64,000 nt of DNA from Pyrrhosoma nymphula (lineage: Eukaryota > Arthropoda > Insecta > Odonata > Coenagrionidae). The DNA is taken from the NCBI GenBank assembly GCA_963573305.1, contig OY754339.1, positions 74,509,376-74,573,375 on the forward strand. Reading direction: 5' to 3'. Below the pieces are notes generated by a model. It did no database searches. It had not been told where the DNA came from and saw nothing but the letters and a program-made list of their open reading frames with translations. Positions within the stretch are counted from its first letter, which is position 1. Each line of letters begins with the position of its first letter. A program made the translations under genes and the position numbers. Shown here piece by piece: positions 10,301 through 23,065 of the stretch.

Positions 10301-10483
10301 CATTTACCCCCTGCGTCTGTCTTTACGGTGCGTCGTTGGTGTTAGCGCCATGGGGACTTTTCCATGTGCTTGTGACTGGCGGGATCACTCGGGCCCTTTA
10401 GTCTATGGTTTTCTTGTGGTTCCTTATCCCGGGATTATGCAATCCCTTTCGCGATCACCACAAGTGGTGTCGCTCTGGTGGCC

Positions 10484-11500
10484 TTATGATGCTTGTCGTA
10501 GCCAGAGACTGCGACGCTTCCCCATCTCGGGCGGCTGGTCTTCATCAGCGCCGGTGCCTGCCCGTAGTCGAGGGTGTTTGTCCCATGGGAGGACTCGGTG
10601 GGACCCGATGTCGTGGATTTCCGCGTAGGATGAGTGGAGGTTCTGGAAGAACTCCGTGGTGCGCCGACTCAGGAGGTCGGAGAGTGGCGGTTTATTCGAG
10701 ATCTCCCACAGGGCGGCGTTCCCGGGAATCCAACCCAGGCGGAGGACGGACCGGATGGAGGCGCGGTCAGATTTTTCGAAGATGGAACAAGCACCAGAGG
10801 TCAGGAGTCCGTTCGAAGTGGCTGCTGTGTAAGTGATTATGGAACGCAAGATAGTGTCATAGAGCTGAAAGTGGTGATGTAGGAGGATGATGGGGTTCCC
10901 GAGGAGTGGACGTAGCTGCAATCGGCGGCTGTTGGCAATGGTGGCAAGTTTGGCGGCGTGTTTCCGCATGTTCAGACGTATGTCTCCGAGTTAGGTGATG
11001 GCTTCTCTCCAGCGTACTTCCGGTGATGTGACGAGAAGTTCGTCAGGTTCTGTGTTTAATTTAGAGAACACGATGTTTTGCGTTTTGCCCTCGTTGATGG
11101 CTAGTCTGCACGTCTGGTACCAGTCAACGAGGACATCGACGGCGTGCTAGAGGTACTTGGACGCCATGTGTTGTCTTGCTGATCTCTCCAGGAGTGCAGT
11201 ATTGTCAGCGTACAGCGCCGACAGCACGTTATGGCCGAAGTCGTGCGGCATGTCTGCGACGAAGACGTGGAAGAGCAGCGGCGAGAGTAGACTTCCCTGC
11301 GAAACACCCGCGTTGATGTCTCTTCGCTGCGAAGATGCTGCTCCCCAGCTCACCGAGAACTTCCTCCCGTGTAGCCATGCCCTGATGATGGAGGTGAGCT
11401 ATGTTGGGTATCCGAAAGAGTCCAGCTTCCAAAGTAAGCCCTCATGCCACACACGGTCGAACGCCTTGCTCACGCCGAAGAATTCGCCGATGGTGCGTGG
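10484..11500 (-). pseudogene. Jockey-type reverse transcriptase with three in-frame stops
   Basis: One minus-strand frame runs from about 11500 to 10484. It contains KAFDRVWHEGLLWKLDSFGY (motif with first catalytic Asp), AGVSQGSLLSPLLFHVFVAD, ALYADNTALLERS, LAINEGKTQNIVFS, and the C-terminal LRSIITYTAATSNG thumb. Three stops interrupt it (after FGYPT, ASKYL and EAIT), with no frameshift. The catalytic YADD box reads YADN. Layout and motifs are those of Jockey-clade non-LTR elements. Fingers are missing at the N-terminus. It has decayed only lightly. Confidence 0.72.
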
Positions 11501-11544
11501 TGGAGTGCACACTCCGGAAGTGAGTGATTAGCAAGTGTGTTAAG

Positions 11545-12540
11545 TCAGATCTCGCTGATTTCCCTATTCCTTGAATTTGGTTTTAAAGTGTAAGCATCCC
11601 AATTTATAGATGGCAGATTAAAATCTCCCTCAATAATTATTACACTTTTACTGTCTCTCAAAGTAAATGCGGATATTTGATTTTCTAATTGGTAAATAAT
11701 ATCAGCTTCGGAGTTCGGAGGTCTATAAAAAGAGCAAACATGTATACTCCTTTTGTTTCGTTGTTTAATTGTACACCATAGGCTTTCTATTTCATTGTCA
11801 GTTATTTCGTGGGCGGAGCTGTGTAAATGTGATTTAACTGCTAGAAAAACTCCGCCACCTGTCCTATCGCTTCGATCGCATCTGTAGATTTTATATCCTG
11901 GAGGAAAAACTTCGCTGTCGCTTATATCCTCTGTAAGCCAGCTCTCCGTTCCTATGACCACGTCTGCGTCCTGAAATATATGCTCAATTTCAGCGCGCTT
12001 GTTTTTAATGCTACGGCAATGCTACGGCAATTAATGCTGGGCGGAGCTGTGTAAATGTGATTTAACTGCTAGAAAAACTCCGCCACCTGTCCTATCGCTT
12101 CGATCGCATCTGTAGATTTTATATCCTGGAGGAAAAACTTCGCTGTCGCTTATATCCTCTGTAAGCCAGCTCTCCGTTCCTATGACCACGTCTGCGTCCT
12201 GAAATATATGCTCAATTTCAGCGCGCTTGTTTTTAATGCTACGGCAATTAACTACTACAAAGTTAATGTCATATTTTGTAGATTGAGTGTCGGTTGGTTC
12301 TTTTCTACGCTAATGGGTATTAGATGGGCGAATTTCACTGGAAGTGCTTATTACATTTGATATAATTTCTTTCGCTGGAGTACGCGTTTTGGGAATTTTG
12401 TCGCTATTTTCCGGCTTTAGCGCTCCTAAGTTTACTTGTATGTGAACATTTTTGCAATGCGGACTTCCTCGGAGGCTACGTTTGGAGGCTCCTTGTGTGG
12501 ATTCTGTCTGTCTGGTTCCAAAGCTAAAGGTTAGGCAGCT
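11545..12540 (-). pseudogene. non-LTR endonuclease domain with internal duplication
   Basis: Minus-strand frame: VVIGTESWLTEDISDSEVF, PPGYKIYRCDR, GGGVFLAVKSHLH, VCSFYRPPNSEADII and IIEGDFNLPSINWDAY, the motifs of an APE-type endonuclease. Upstream (to about 12540) an open linker contains NFVVVNCRSIKNKRAEIEHI. A 228-bp piece covering the domain start is duplicated. It lies just upstream, on the same strand, of the RT at 10484-11500. The two may be one element with the middle deleted, or two elements. Confidence 0.65.
11811..12248. repeat. 228-bp direct tandem duplication
   Basis: 11811-12020 and 12039-12248 are essentially identical, starting GGGCGGAGCTGTGTAAATG and ending GCTACGGCAAT. The junction also repeats GCTACGGCAAT in miniature. 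The unit is 228 bp (a multiple of three), but reading from the upstream copy into the downstream one meets a TAA at the join. Confidence 0.85.
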
Positions 12541-13039
12541 TATCCTAGGTCCAAGCCTAAAGTTTCCAAGCGGAAGCTCGTATGTTTTTTTTAGACTTGG
12601 GTAAGGAGACTATACTAGAACCTTAGGTTATGTCGTGGCCGTTCTATATTGAGTGACTTCGAGTTTTTTTTAACTTGTGAGTGATGCCATGTATTCATTT
12701 CTTGCATCCTCCAAATTTCATCTTAATGAATCCGTTATTCCACTAGAGGTGCTTCTAGAATAGTGACAGCTGTTACTGGTATCGACCAACTCTTTGAGGC
12801 CAAAGTTAATAATTGAACTTTAGTCGATTTATCGGTTTCTTTAATCTTTGTTTTCATATCTTCGATTAAAAAATATTTTAAACGCCTATTTTAAGTGCCT
12901 ATTTATTCATTTTTAGTGCCTAAATGTCCTCAGCTTACTCATGAGACATCCTTTATGATTTTACTAGAGGAATTATATGACAAAAAACATAGTATTCAGT
13001 CTAAATGTCTGTTTGATCGGAGAGGATGGAGCTCACTAA
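12541..13039. other. no gene seen
   Basis: AT-rich sequence; possibly more of the retroelement 5' region, but no motif supports a call. Confidence 0.3.
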
Positions 13040-13245
13040 GTACTAAGCTCAACAGCATGTGAAATTCACACATCAGTATAGGGGGGCAGATCCTTTGCCT
13101 GTGCCACCTGTGGTTTCCCAGAAAGATCTGATACCTAAGAAGTCTTGCAGATTGGTTGTAGCCGGGCATGTGTAGAGGCTTCTCCCATAATTGAACCTGG
13201 GTGATACGGTTATCAGCCCAGCGCTCTACCCATATGTATGGGTAG
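13040..13245 (-). mobile_element. tRNA-derived SINE
   Basis: Minus strand: GGTAGAGCGCTGGGCTGATAA (A-box-like, strongly tRNA-like) and AGGTTCAATTATGGG (B-box-like), followed by a non-tRNA body. It does not fold as an intact tRNA because the arms are too long and the acceptor stem is absent. Confidence 0.5.
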
Positions 13246-14429
13246 AGTGTAGGGCTGCAGAGTGTTAACTTATCCAAGGTCAATTTTGGGTTTGAATAAG
13301 CTAAAAAAAATTAAGAAAAAATTGCTATTGCTTCATTCATGTATATCATGTCTGAGAATCTCTCCTGGAATTGTGAATTCCCTCATTGAGCTACCTACCA
13401 GCTGGAGAGTGAACTTCATGGTAGGATGTTGGCTAGTTTTTTATGCAAATATTTTGAGTAAATTATCTTCACATTCTAAACTCTCTCTGAACACCTATCT
13501 GGTTTAGGTATTTTTAGTAATGGAAAGTCATAACTGAGTCAGTTAAACATTTTGTAAGGAATATAAATTCATAGTATGTGTATACTTGAGGAATGAGGTT
13601 GCAAAATGGTTTCTTGTATGATAACTAGTTGAAAATTTTAAAAGCTCAAGGATTCAAACTTCTAGCCATGTTCACTAATCAAGTATTTAAGAACCAGGTT
13701 ATAACCTATAGTACACATCGCAGACATTTTGTAATACTGCCAGTGCTTCTCATCAACTTGTGAACATACATGAAGTATTGGTATCACAGGCTAGTACCTA
13801 CTGAGTGCTAGTATTGTCAGTACTTCCCCACTGAGTTCTACCATGAAGCATCTGTGTACTATTAGTACTCATTTTCATGTACTTACCGTGGAATCTGAGT
13901 ACGATAGTGTACTGAGATTTCAATACTCAGCCCTGATGTCTATATTTACTAAGTACCTACGCTTAGTACTACTTTTTGGTAAGTGTATCTATTCCCTAGA
14001 ATAAAAAAGACTGAAATTAGAGATACTCAAACACTTAAAACTTGGGACTTAGCCGAAATTGGCATGTGGTGATGAGAAAAGGGATATTAGAGAGCATATG
14101 AAATTGGAAATAGAAATAGGCATTATTTTCTGGATTATGTGAATAGAGGTGGAAGGAGAGTTGGATGGTGAAGGGAGAGGTGAAATATAACTATTGGAGT
14201 GATAGTTATAGTGCTATTTATATTGGATGGGAGCGGATCCGCTGGAGTCAATGTGAGTGGGAAAAGAGGAATAAATAAAAAGCAGGTGAGTGATAACCAC
14301 ACCCATTTGTAATTAAAATGAAAAAACCTGATAAGCTTAGTTTTTAGTACATGCCTAAGAGTTAGAATAATTGAAAAACTTATTCTTCTTTTGATCTCGA
14401 GTTTTGTTCAAAAATGAAAGGCTCAGCTA
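13246..14429. other. no gene seen; GTACT-rich stretch
   Basis: No coding or structural RNA signal. Between about 13770 and 13980 the words AGTACT, AGTACC and GTACTT recur about ten times on both strands, more than expected by eye. Confidence 0.3.
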
Positions 14430-14740
14430 GGATTTCGTTGCCACCGTTTCACTTTAGTTAATATAGCCCTGGTGATTCTAAAAATCTTAAGCGAAACGTT
14501 GGCTACGAAATCGTGAACCTTTGCATTTGACCAAAACTCCAGATGGAAAGAAGAATTAACCATGTGATCAAGAAAACAACGCGAAAAACTAATATTGGAA
14601 TTATTCTTCATGTTTCCGCGATAAATGATAATTTGCTTTTTATTATTTCTTGGATTCATCGCGTTTGGCTAATTTATTCACAACGTTTCGCCTCTCTTCC
14701 AGGAGACGTCGTCAACCATACGCGATGGGCTCCGGAAATA
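14430..14740. repeat. dispersed repeat with GAAACGTT motif
   Basis: About 14560-14730 is homologous to 27710-27850 (shared ATTCTTCATGTTT, TTGATTCATCGC-type and TTCGCCTCTCTTCCAGGAG blocks). Both GCGAAACGTTGGC (near 14490) and its complement are present. GAAACGTT preceded by a GACGAC/GAAGATG tract is common at 3' ends of Penelope-like elements; that link is an inference. Confidence 0.4.
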
Positions 14741-14939
14741 ATAAAAAGCTACTTATATTGGAATTTTAACCCCTCGTAAGAATGTAAAAGAATTGGGCAT
14801 AAGTAAAACATTAAGGTATCTACTATTCATCATTCGTTTTTCTCCCCACTAAGTTGCCAGCGAATCTAAGAATTTATTGGTTATCGTTTCATCTGTTACT
14901 AAATCATTCATTGCGAATGTCTGGTATCATATTTTATTT

Positions 14940-15010
14940 ATGAATATAAATTCCATTGAGGTAGCCTCTAGGTAGGTAAATTCCATTCTACCTCAATGAT
15001 AAATTCATTC
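14940..15010. repeat. short imperfect hairpin
   Basis: ATAAATTCCATTGAGGTAG pairs with CTACCTCAATGATAAATTC across a 23-nt spacer that itself repeats AAATTCCATT. No flanking duplication seen. Confidence 0.4.
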
Positions 15011-15512
15011 GTTTCGCATACCCCGCTGATCATGTAGACTGTTTTTTGTTTTATTAGTGAGAGCGAGGCGTCGCTAGTATCGCGCCCGAGGAAGTTCACG
15101 GAGAGAGTCAGCCACGAGGATGTTCAGAGACCGATCATTTTACGGCTACCGGCGTACGTCACTTGGACGTGGCAAGTTTCCATGCGTGGTTGAAAGTTAT
15201 GTTATCTAGCTTGGGTTTCTTTCCCATTGAAGTCTAAAATGCTAACAGCGCTCTCGTTAACGAAGTCCTCGGACCGTAAGTGCCAATGTCTTAAACACGT
15301 GAGTTAATTTATAAGATTAATTAATTTTATTCTAGCGAATGATAGTTATGAATGGACATTTTTAACATCAGTAAAGTTGAAATTTTAAACGCACGTACTC
15401 TATTCTTTGCATTATTTTGTGGCATACCTTTTTTTTTAGATTCCTGGTGGCATAATGTTATTTCGATAGTGGCAGCTGAGTAAAAAAAGCGTGTTGAGGA
15501 TGAACTAGTCAA

Positions 15513-18500
15513 ATGAGAGTCCTCGGTTCAGCTCTCGTCCTGCGAACTGCTTGCTTGCTAATTGGGGCCACTTCTCGCCGCGACCATGGAAAATTATCCC
15601 TCAATCACCCTGCGAGGTAAGTGGGCTGCACCTGTCATTACGAAGTGATTTTCTTGTCAATTATTTTGAGTTAAACCGCGTTGAGAACAAATTATATGTC
15701 ATGGTTTCCTTGGGGAGTTCTCGAAGGGGTCAAGTGCCACCGTGGAGAATGTCCACCGAGTAGTCTATATCGGAAGTAGATATATTGTAAGGTTCGCTTG
15801 TTTCAGCTGAAATTTCATTCTATTTGTTATTTAACCTTATCAGTTTCAATGATGGACGTCAATCCTATTTTCTCAGGAATGCCCTTTCGAGACAAGTCAA
15901 GCCAGTAGGTAATTTAAAGCCATGGATTTTCAAATGGACTCTTTTTTTTATTCCCCCCCCCCCCCCGCTTTAGTATATTTATCACTCCGATTCTGATACT
16001 TGGGTGGTCAAGGGACTATTTTTTAAAGACTTTCCCAATTTCATAGTGTTGCTCATTATCCTGAAATGGAATATTGATGCTATTTACGAGAGGAGGCTCA
16101 GTAAAAACAGGCGTGGTGGAATGGGGAGAACTTTGCTTGTTGTATTGTGCCAGTTTGAGTTGCGATGTGTGTGGTTATTAAAATCTGGCTTTCCATGCTG
16201 GGAGCAGGGATTCAAAATCCGTCGGTGTGGAAGATTTTAACGTACATGCGACGCAGACTCTTATTTGGAGCCCTGGAATTGGCCGGTTGACTCCTTTTAA
16301 ATTCAAGAGGATAGGGATTCCGAAGCCAGTTCTAGTTCGCAATTCACTAAACCCTGAGAATGCTCTTGTTTGACCCTCGTTATTCTATGTTACAAATTCT
16401 GCCCTCTTTCCTAGTGACAGTTATTTCATATAATGCGTATAGTATTATTTTAACTGTTCCATAGGCAAACGCTTATCGTAAATGCTATCGAACCTTCCCC
16501 CCACCGAAATGCATCCCCACAAATAGGTTAATGATGTCAATTTGAAAAATAAATCTAGATGGAAACATCTACTCGTGAATGAAAGTAATTTTTGTCATTT
16601 GAAATTTAGTGAAATAGGCGATTGGAAATTAGAATAATTAATCACAGCTGTTCATTACAGTTGCCATTGGTACTAATAAATAATTGGTAATAATATTTCG
16701 ACCGCTCGCGGTGGAGTGGTATTAACATTCTGGCTCATGGCGGAATCTATTGGAATTAATATCGAACGGCCGGCCATTAATAGACATCGTAATAAGAAAG
16801 CGAAATTTATTTTCAGTGTGTTTCATCAAAAATGCTTTAACCGTGATTAAGGAGGATTGTTTCAATCCAGGATTCAGTGGAACCCGGAGATGTTCTGCGA
16901 TTGGCTTCGCGCTATACTCGAGAAATACATCCGGTGTCCGTTTTCTGCCACATAATATTCTTTAAAGCCCGTTTTACACTGGGCACGTAATTGCACAATC
17001 TGATTTAAGTACGCACGAACGTGCATTTCAAATTGCATCGTGTAAAGCCGTGAATTGGAAGAACCCATGCGCGAATGCATGAACGCGATATGGAAAAATA
17101 GCACATGCTCTAATTCGAAAATAATTGCACGCCCGATTGAGAAATACATGCAGTTTGAAGTTGTGCATGTAATTTCGTGCCCCGTGTAAAACGGCCTTGT
17201 CAGAAGCAATTAGGCGCATCACAAGATCGCGAAATCATTCATGGAGTTCTTTTGTATCTGTATCCGTGTTTCCCTCCTGACTAATTCACATGCAGTTTTA
17301 ACCTTTTCCTTACTGAGATGGCCCAGCAACATTTTCATTTAAGTATCGTAATCTGTGCTTTCAACCGATAAATAGTCCTGCCTAAAAGCAATTTCTGTAG
17401 CGCACATCCGTGTTATGCCTTGAAATTTTCCAAATTTTACTGAAAATTTTATGGATACTCGCGAAATAGATTCTTCATGGAATTCCTCGATCGAAAATGA
17501 TTGGTTCAAACAAGGTTGCGTGTTGGATCTGAATTCGTTAGTTTGTCACTTCCGCTGTAGGCACCTTTATTCTCGTAATTTAATTCGAGGTTTCGTATTT
17601 AAGAGTATTATCAGACGGGGTTGAATTTTTTTGAATTTTTGAATTTGAATTTTGAACGGAATGTACTGGAAACTATTTAAAGACTGAAAAATTGCCTTCA
17701 CGATTAATCTAATTTGACTGATATTTTGTGGCTCACAGCCCTCGTTGCTTCCTTTAATTAGTTTATTTCTTGAGTATTAGTTCTATTAATCTCTTAAGCC
17801 ACATCTGCCACTCGTAATTCCAAAGTCGAAGAGAATTTGATTTCAGGTTTTTTTTTCGAGCGGCGGCCTCCCAAATTACAGAAAAACGTCCTACGGTTGT
17901 TCCATGATGGTATGGTTGTAAGCTTAACGTACGAATAAGTACGGGGATTTCTCATGATAAATCTTCCGCCTTGACCAAGAATCGAATATCGTTCCCTCGA
18001 TTTCGCGGTGCTAAAAATACTGAAAATATTTCCCATAAGCTATTTGATTTCCATCCATTTGAAGTACTTACGTAAAAAAGTTCTACAGTAAAAGCTTTTG
18101 AAAATTGTATAATCCCTGGATGGATGGGTAGGCCTGTGTATGCACTGCGGGTCGTACATCTGAACGTTCCCTCTGATGTTTTCTTTAACTTATTTTTTGG
18201 TGAACATTAATTTTTAAAACTTTTTCTCTGAAGGCAAACTATTGTGTACCGACGAAAAGGTATGGTAAAATACTAAAACATCAATTATTTTTGCTGCAAC
18301 AAGATGAAAATCATCGGCTTTTCTGGTAAAGTTTTCGAGTAATACTTTTTAACTAAATAAAGTTCGTGTGTGTTCCTGGGTACCAACGATCAAGGATTTT
18401 CAGTGATCTACATCGTTTAAGTGAGAGTTAACTTCATGTAGGCTACTAACAATTAGACGCAATGCAGTTACGTTAAGAGATTGTGAACTAACCCAGATAT

Positions 18501-20606
18501 ACAGATTCAAGTACTTCTCTGGGCTGGGTTTTCTATCTATTTCAATACTCCAGTAGTTTTTTTTTTTTCATTTTTATAGAGAATGTGCCCTGCCTAATTG
18601 AAGACAAAAGATTTGTAATTTTGGATATTCACACAAGATTATGTCTAAAAATTTTACAGTATTAGATATTGCAGCATTGATTTAGATAATAAGTTATATT
18701 CTGGAACCTGGTTTCATTGCGCGTGGGAGATAACAAATTTTGTTTTCACAATTAAGTAGTTAGCTGTTGTTACTCAATTGACTTGCATATTCCTCTAGTA
18801 ATTATGTTAACTCATACAGCAATACTTACCGGAAGTGCTGATGTTTTTCATCACACACGAACTAAAACAACAGTTGAATCTGGCATGAAATTAACTGTTG
18901 TCATCTGCGAATCAAGTTTTTACCCATGGTAATAGTGATTACCTGTGCCATTAAACGTACACTAGGAAAGGAATTAGAACCAAAACAGGTCCTGGAGGTT
19001 CTGAAATTTATTTTTGTAAGTTAAATTTTGCTGGTATCAATTAGTACATCTTGTATGAATTTCATGGTAATAACAGCCTCATCGTCTTTCTTTCCTCCAA
19101 ATTTTCTCAAATAATCCAAGTTTTCCAATATGTTATTTCTGGGGTGAGGCTTGATCATAACTTTTCTCATAATAACGCCAGGTTTACCTTTCACTAAGAG
19201 CACCTTAGCATCACTGGGGCAATTTAATATTACTCAAAGGGGACTTACTTGATTTGTACCATGTTAGTCTTACCGCCGATATGTCCGGATGCCATTAAAT
19301 GATTCTGTACCTACCTCTTCTTCGATAATTGAGGATAGAGTTATGGCCCTCAGCAATTCTTAGGAGCTTGACTCATGGACTCTTCTACTGTATAAAAAAA
19401 TCACACGTCTCCCTCATTTTTCGCTTCCATTTCAGCTGTTACCTACGTTGCAGGTGATTAAGTCTCCTTTGTAGACCTCATGACCGTGATTCTCATTTTG
19501 CTGTCACTCCACTTGCAGCATCAGATCTTCCATAATTTTGCTAAGCTCAGATAATTCCCCACAACTCTGGTCACAGGTATAGCATGTACGTGATACTTGG
19601 ACGATTTGATTTTAGCCCTTCCGAGTCTTAAGCCCGAGCAATCGCCATGGACTGGCAAACTAAATCGGTCACACTTCAGTTCTCCGCTATATTTAAGATA
19701 ATTTTTGCATTCGTAGCACTTGTAATAATAGTGTAGGCATATTGCCTCTAGAAATTAATATTCAGTTTGTAACATTTTCACAAAAAAACTTTTCTGGTCC
19801 GTAAATTTACGAAAGACTATTTTTCTTACTGGACAGTAGGAAATGGATCTCAATCACTGCTACTGATTTTGCACATATTATATATAAATTTTAGAATTGG
19901 CTTCAATAGGTTATAATTCCGATAGAAATTTTCAAGAAAATATGGAATGTCTTTTATAATCATTAACTTCTAATAGTTACGGTCGGCGCGGCGTGCGAAG
20001 GGTTGAGAAATATTGAAATCTACTTTCATTTGAGGCCCTGTATAGACGAACAATCGTAATTAGCTAATACGAATTGTTAACATCCCTCTCAAATTATAAA
20101 ATCGTTGAATAGAAGGATATTTTTTAAATTTTGGCTCACCAAATTTGGAGACGAATGGCGTCCGTAGAATATCGTATAAAATGGGATGACCCGTATGAGA
20201 TCTTGTCATCTTCCGAATCTCATCGTATATATGTAGGAACTTAATTATTTCCCTACCGGCTGCATATTACATTGCTGGCAAATTATGCAAAAAAAATGGA
20301 GTATTTATTGAGAATCTAGGTATTTTGTTGGACGTTTTCTTATTTTCAAGGAGTTTCTTTTAGTGTATACATTTTAATTATTTATTAAAAGTTTACTGTA
20401 TGTATAATTCTAAGTTCTAAGTCAACAACTAACGCAAATATACCAGTAACGGTGTCTTGCCCAAAAAACCTGGTCAAGATAGTAGTTTACATGCACTAAA
20501 ATGAATTCCTCATAGCTCAATACGACATCTTTCTTGAAATTTCAGGTTGACTCGTGGATGGAACTTGGATGGAAGAGAGTATGCGTCCAGTACGACAACC
20601 AAGTGA
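15513..20606 (+). CDS. candidate two-exon small secreted peptide (54 aa) or lncRNA
   Basis: Coding parts would be 15513-15616 and 20546-20606. The ATG sits in a good insect context (GTCAAATGA). The exon ends CTGCGAG|GTAAGTGG, a strong donor; the next exon starts after TTGAAATTTCAG and joins in phase to a TGA at 20604-20606. The predicted product starts MRVLGSALVLRTACLLIGAT, resembling a signal peptide although Arg11 interrupts the hydrophobic run, followed by RR and a mature part ending LTRGWNLDGREY then ASSTTTK. A third exon would lie at 23066-23390. I do not recognise a family. The splice signals are good; the coding claim is an inference, and a non-coding transcript is equally possible. 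Confidence 0.3.
15620..16960. other. intron-like sequence; poly(C) tract
   Basis: No gene seen. A run of 14 C at 15953-15966 follows a T-rich run and is likely to be a polymorphic or error-prone homopolymer. Confidence 0.35.
16965..17198. mobile_element. MITE, copy A of GCCGTTTTACAC family
   Basis: The ends AAGCCCGTTTTACACTGGGC and (complement) AAGGCCGTTTTACACGGGGC form TIRs of about 24 bp that continue into CACG(T)AATT. The interior is rich in TGCA words and partly self-complementary. Same family as 20704-20916. Confidence 0.62.
17200..20545. other. no gene seen
   Basis: AT-rich, intron-like sequence between the two candidate exons. Short ORFs here have no recognisable motif and no supporting splice signals that I could find. 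Confidence 0.35.
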
Positions 20607-20703
20607 CCTTGTCCATGCTGTTTAATCCTCCTCTGCAGTAGATGTTGTTGAACAATATTTCCGAACAAATTTGATTCTACCGGGAGACCACTCGTAAGTT
20701 ATA

Positions 20704-20916
20704 AAGACCGTTTTACACGAGGCATATAATCGCACTGCTTGATTAACAGAAATGGCGAGAACGCAAACATGCTTTTAGATCAGGGACTATTATTATGTCA
20801 TTTGTTTATGTATTTGCATTATCCGAGTAAGTCCCTGCTTTACATGACGCAATTTTCACCGCACATCCATCCATAAATCAGTCTGTTCACTTAAGAGCCT
20901 CGTGTAAAACAGCCTT
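20704..20916. mobile_element. MITE, copy B of GCCGTTTTACAC family
   Basis: AAAGACCGTTTTACACGAGGC at the left pairs with GCCTCGTGTAAAACAGCCTT at the right. It begins about 10 bp after the GTAAGT donor of the candidate exon 2, so it sits at the very start of that intron. Confidence 0.6.
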
Positions 20917-23065
20917 AACGATGGTCACCAAGTGGACCACAGTTCAACGTCCCATCCGTCGGACAGAGTTCTGCACTTGAAATTATCTCCAAATGGCACA
21001 CCCAAGTAGGGATCTACAGTTTGTAAGATTTACAAAACCCTCTGAGTATTACAGAAATGATGCACACTGCACTATATTCAATATGTCCATCAGTAAAAGC
21101 TATAAATATATCATGGCTAACCTTATTTTTTGTAGGAAAAGCTAGGATATTAAGAGCATTCTATTTTTTATTGCCAAGTTGTACGGTTCTTGAAAAGTCA
21201 TTCCTGATGGGTCATACCATATTTCAGATAAACTTTTTTTATGTTTTTACTCTGTTTTTTTTTAATGAAACAGACCATCTTGGAATTCCACGACATTTTG
21301 GAGACGTTCAACTTATTGAGTATAGATGCTAGTTGAGTAAGGTCAAGAGTGTAAGAATTCCTGAAATGTATTTGCTTGAACAGAAGGCCACAGTTACGAG
21401 CTTCAAGGTTGGATTCACGTTTTTATCCATACCTAACTCAGTTCGCAGTTCCATGATGGTTCGATTTTATTATCATGGTTTGGAAATAGAAACGTAACTC
21501 GAAACTGGCTCTAGCATTACCCAATGTACTTTAACCAAAGAAAAACATTAATGGAAAATCTAACCCGTATTAGTGTCAATTGTGATCGTGGACTAATAAG
21601 GCAGATGGGGTCTAAACTAAAAAACAAACCTTGAATGTTTCTCATTGCATGAGCAAACATTTAAAAATAAAATTTCTAAAGGTGATGATCATTATCCTAT
21701 TGCGATACTACGGTATTTAACTTCTTAGCAGTGTATCCAGAGAGTATATTCTTTTAAACTGATACGTGCTTGGCAAATTTCTGAATTCTGAGTCAGGTGG
21801 TTTCATGGCTTTGTTGAAATTATATGAATTGACCAGATAGATTTTTTTCGTCTGTGGGGATTTGTTTATTCGATGAACATATCATTTTCATAGCAGTGAC
21901 AGTTAATCTGCTGAACAGGTAGATTAAGAGTTATCTGAAAATTGTAGTGAACTTATTATGCTAATCCAATCACTCCATGCCCAAATGCTGCTTATTTATG
22001 TTTCACCCACTCCAAAATACCTCAAGTTTTTTAAGTAGAATGGCTTTCGTGCGTCCTTCCGCGCGAAGATATTCATTGGCGACATGTTTCTCCAACCTTC
22101 CAGCTGGTGTCATCATAAAGATGATGTTAGCGCATTAAATACAGGATATATTTTCCAACTTACCCCAGCAGCCGGGTATTTTTTCTGGCAGGTAATTTTT
22201 TTTCAGTCGACTATTAATAAGCTTATAACTCATTCATTTTTATAATATTTATTTGAAACTTTGTGTTTGAACTTAAATGCTGTAGCTACGCTATAAAACA
22301 ATAGTTTCCAGTCCATGCACAAATTTACTTATTTTTATGAAGTTTGTTCTTGATAAAATTATAAATTATATGAAAAAATAAACCATATAATCCATAATAA
22401 TGTGCAACAGAAATAATAATGTATATAAAATAAGCAAACAAATGCACTCTTATTCCTATTGTGTCCATTGGGCTAATTGTTGCTTTTCTATACAATTAAT
22501 CATTGTTACTATGCAGTTAGTACAATAAATATATAGTGGCATATGGCGTGCAAAAGTTATCCCTGACGCCCATTTGGTTGGATTTATTGAGGGGACCTTA
22601 TCCTTTTTCAAAATGCCAATTATTTCTTACATTATGTTGAGTTTAGAGCCTATAAATACACAAAAGTACTGTAAATTATTGATGAGAACGGAATTCAACT
22701 GATTACACTCATCTTAGGTTTAATTAAAACTCCTTTTAGGCCTTGGACTTGTCTTTGTTTCATAATTCGTCAAATTCAGAATTATGTGATTTCCTGACGC
22801 TTGTAACTTTATAAGATTTAAATGTATTACACTTAAAATTTTGAATAAATGTCCACCTGCCAATTTTTTCGGGATAAACATCTGTTCTGTCTGCATTACA
22901 CCTTCATAAACTGAATTTTTTTTGTTACTTAATGAAACTTCTGTAGATAAAGTATTTGGTGCTTTTTGGACACGTGATGCGAGTGAATAACAAATTCTCT
23001 CATGTGCTCATTAGCGAAAAAAATGACTAGGACCAACTTTTTGTTTCCTTTTCTTTTTATCTCAG
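20917..23065. other. no gene seen
   Basis: AT-rich intron-like sequence; a 91-codon open frame at 21057-21332 is hydrophobic and without motif. Confidence 0.3.

Noticed and set aside
13180..13245. Genuine minus-strand tRNA gene
   Set aside because: D-arm-like and T-arm-like segments do not close into a cloverleaf and lead into SINE body sequence.
15953..15966. Poly(C) tract as a functional element
   Set aside because: A simple homopolymer next to poly(T); no supporting structure.
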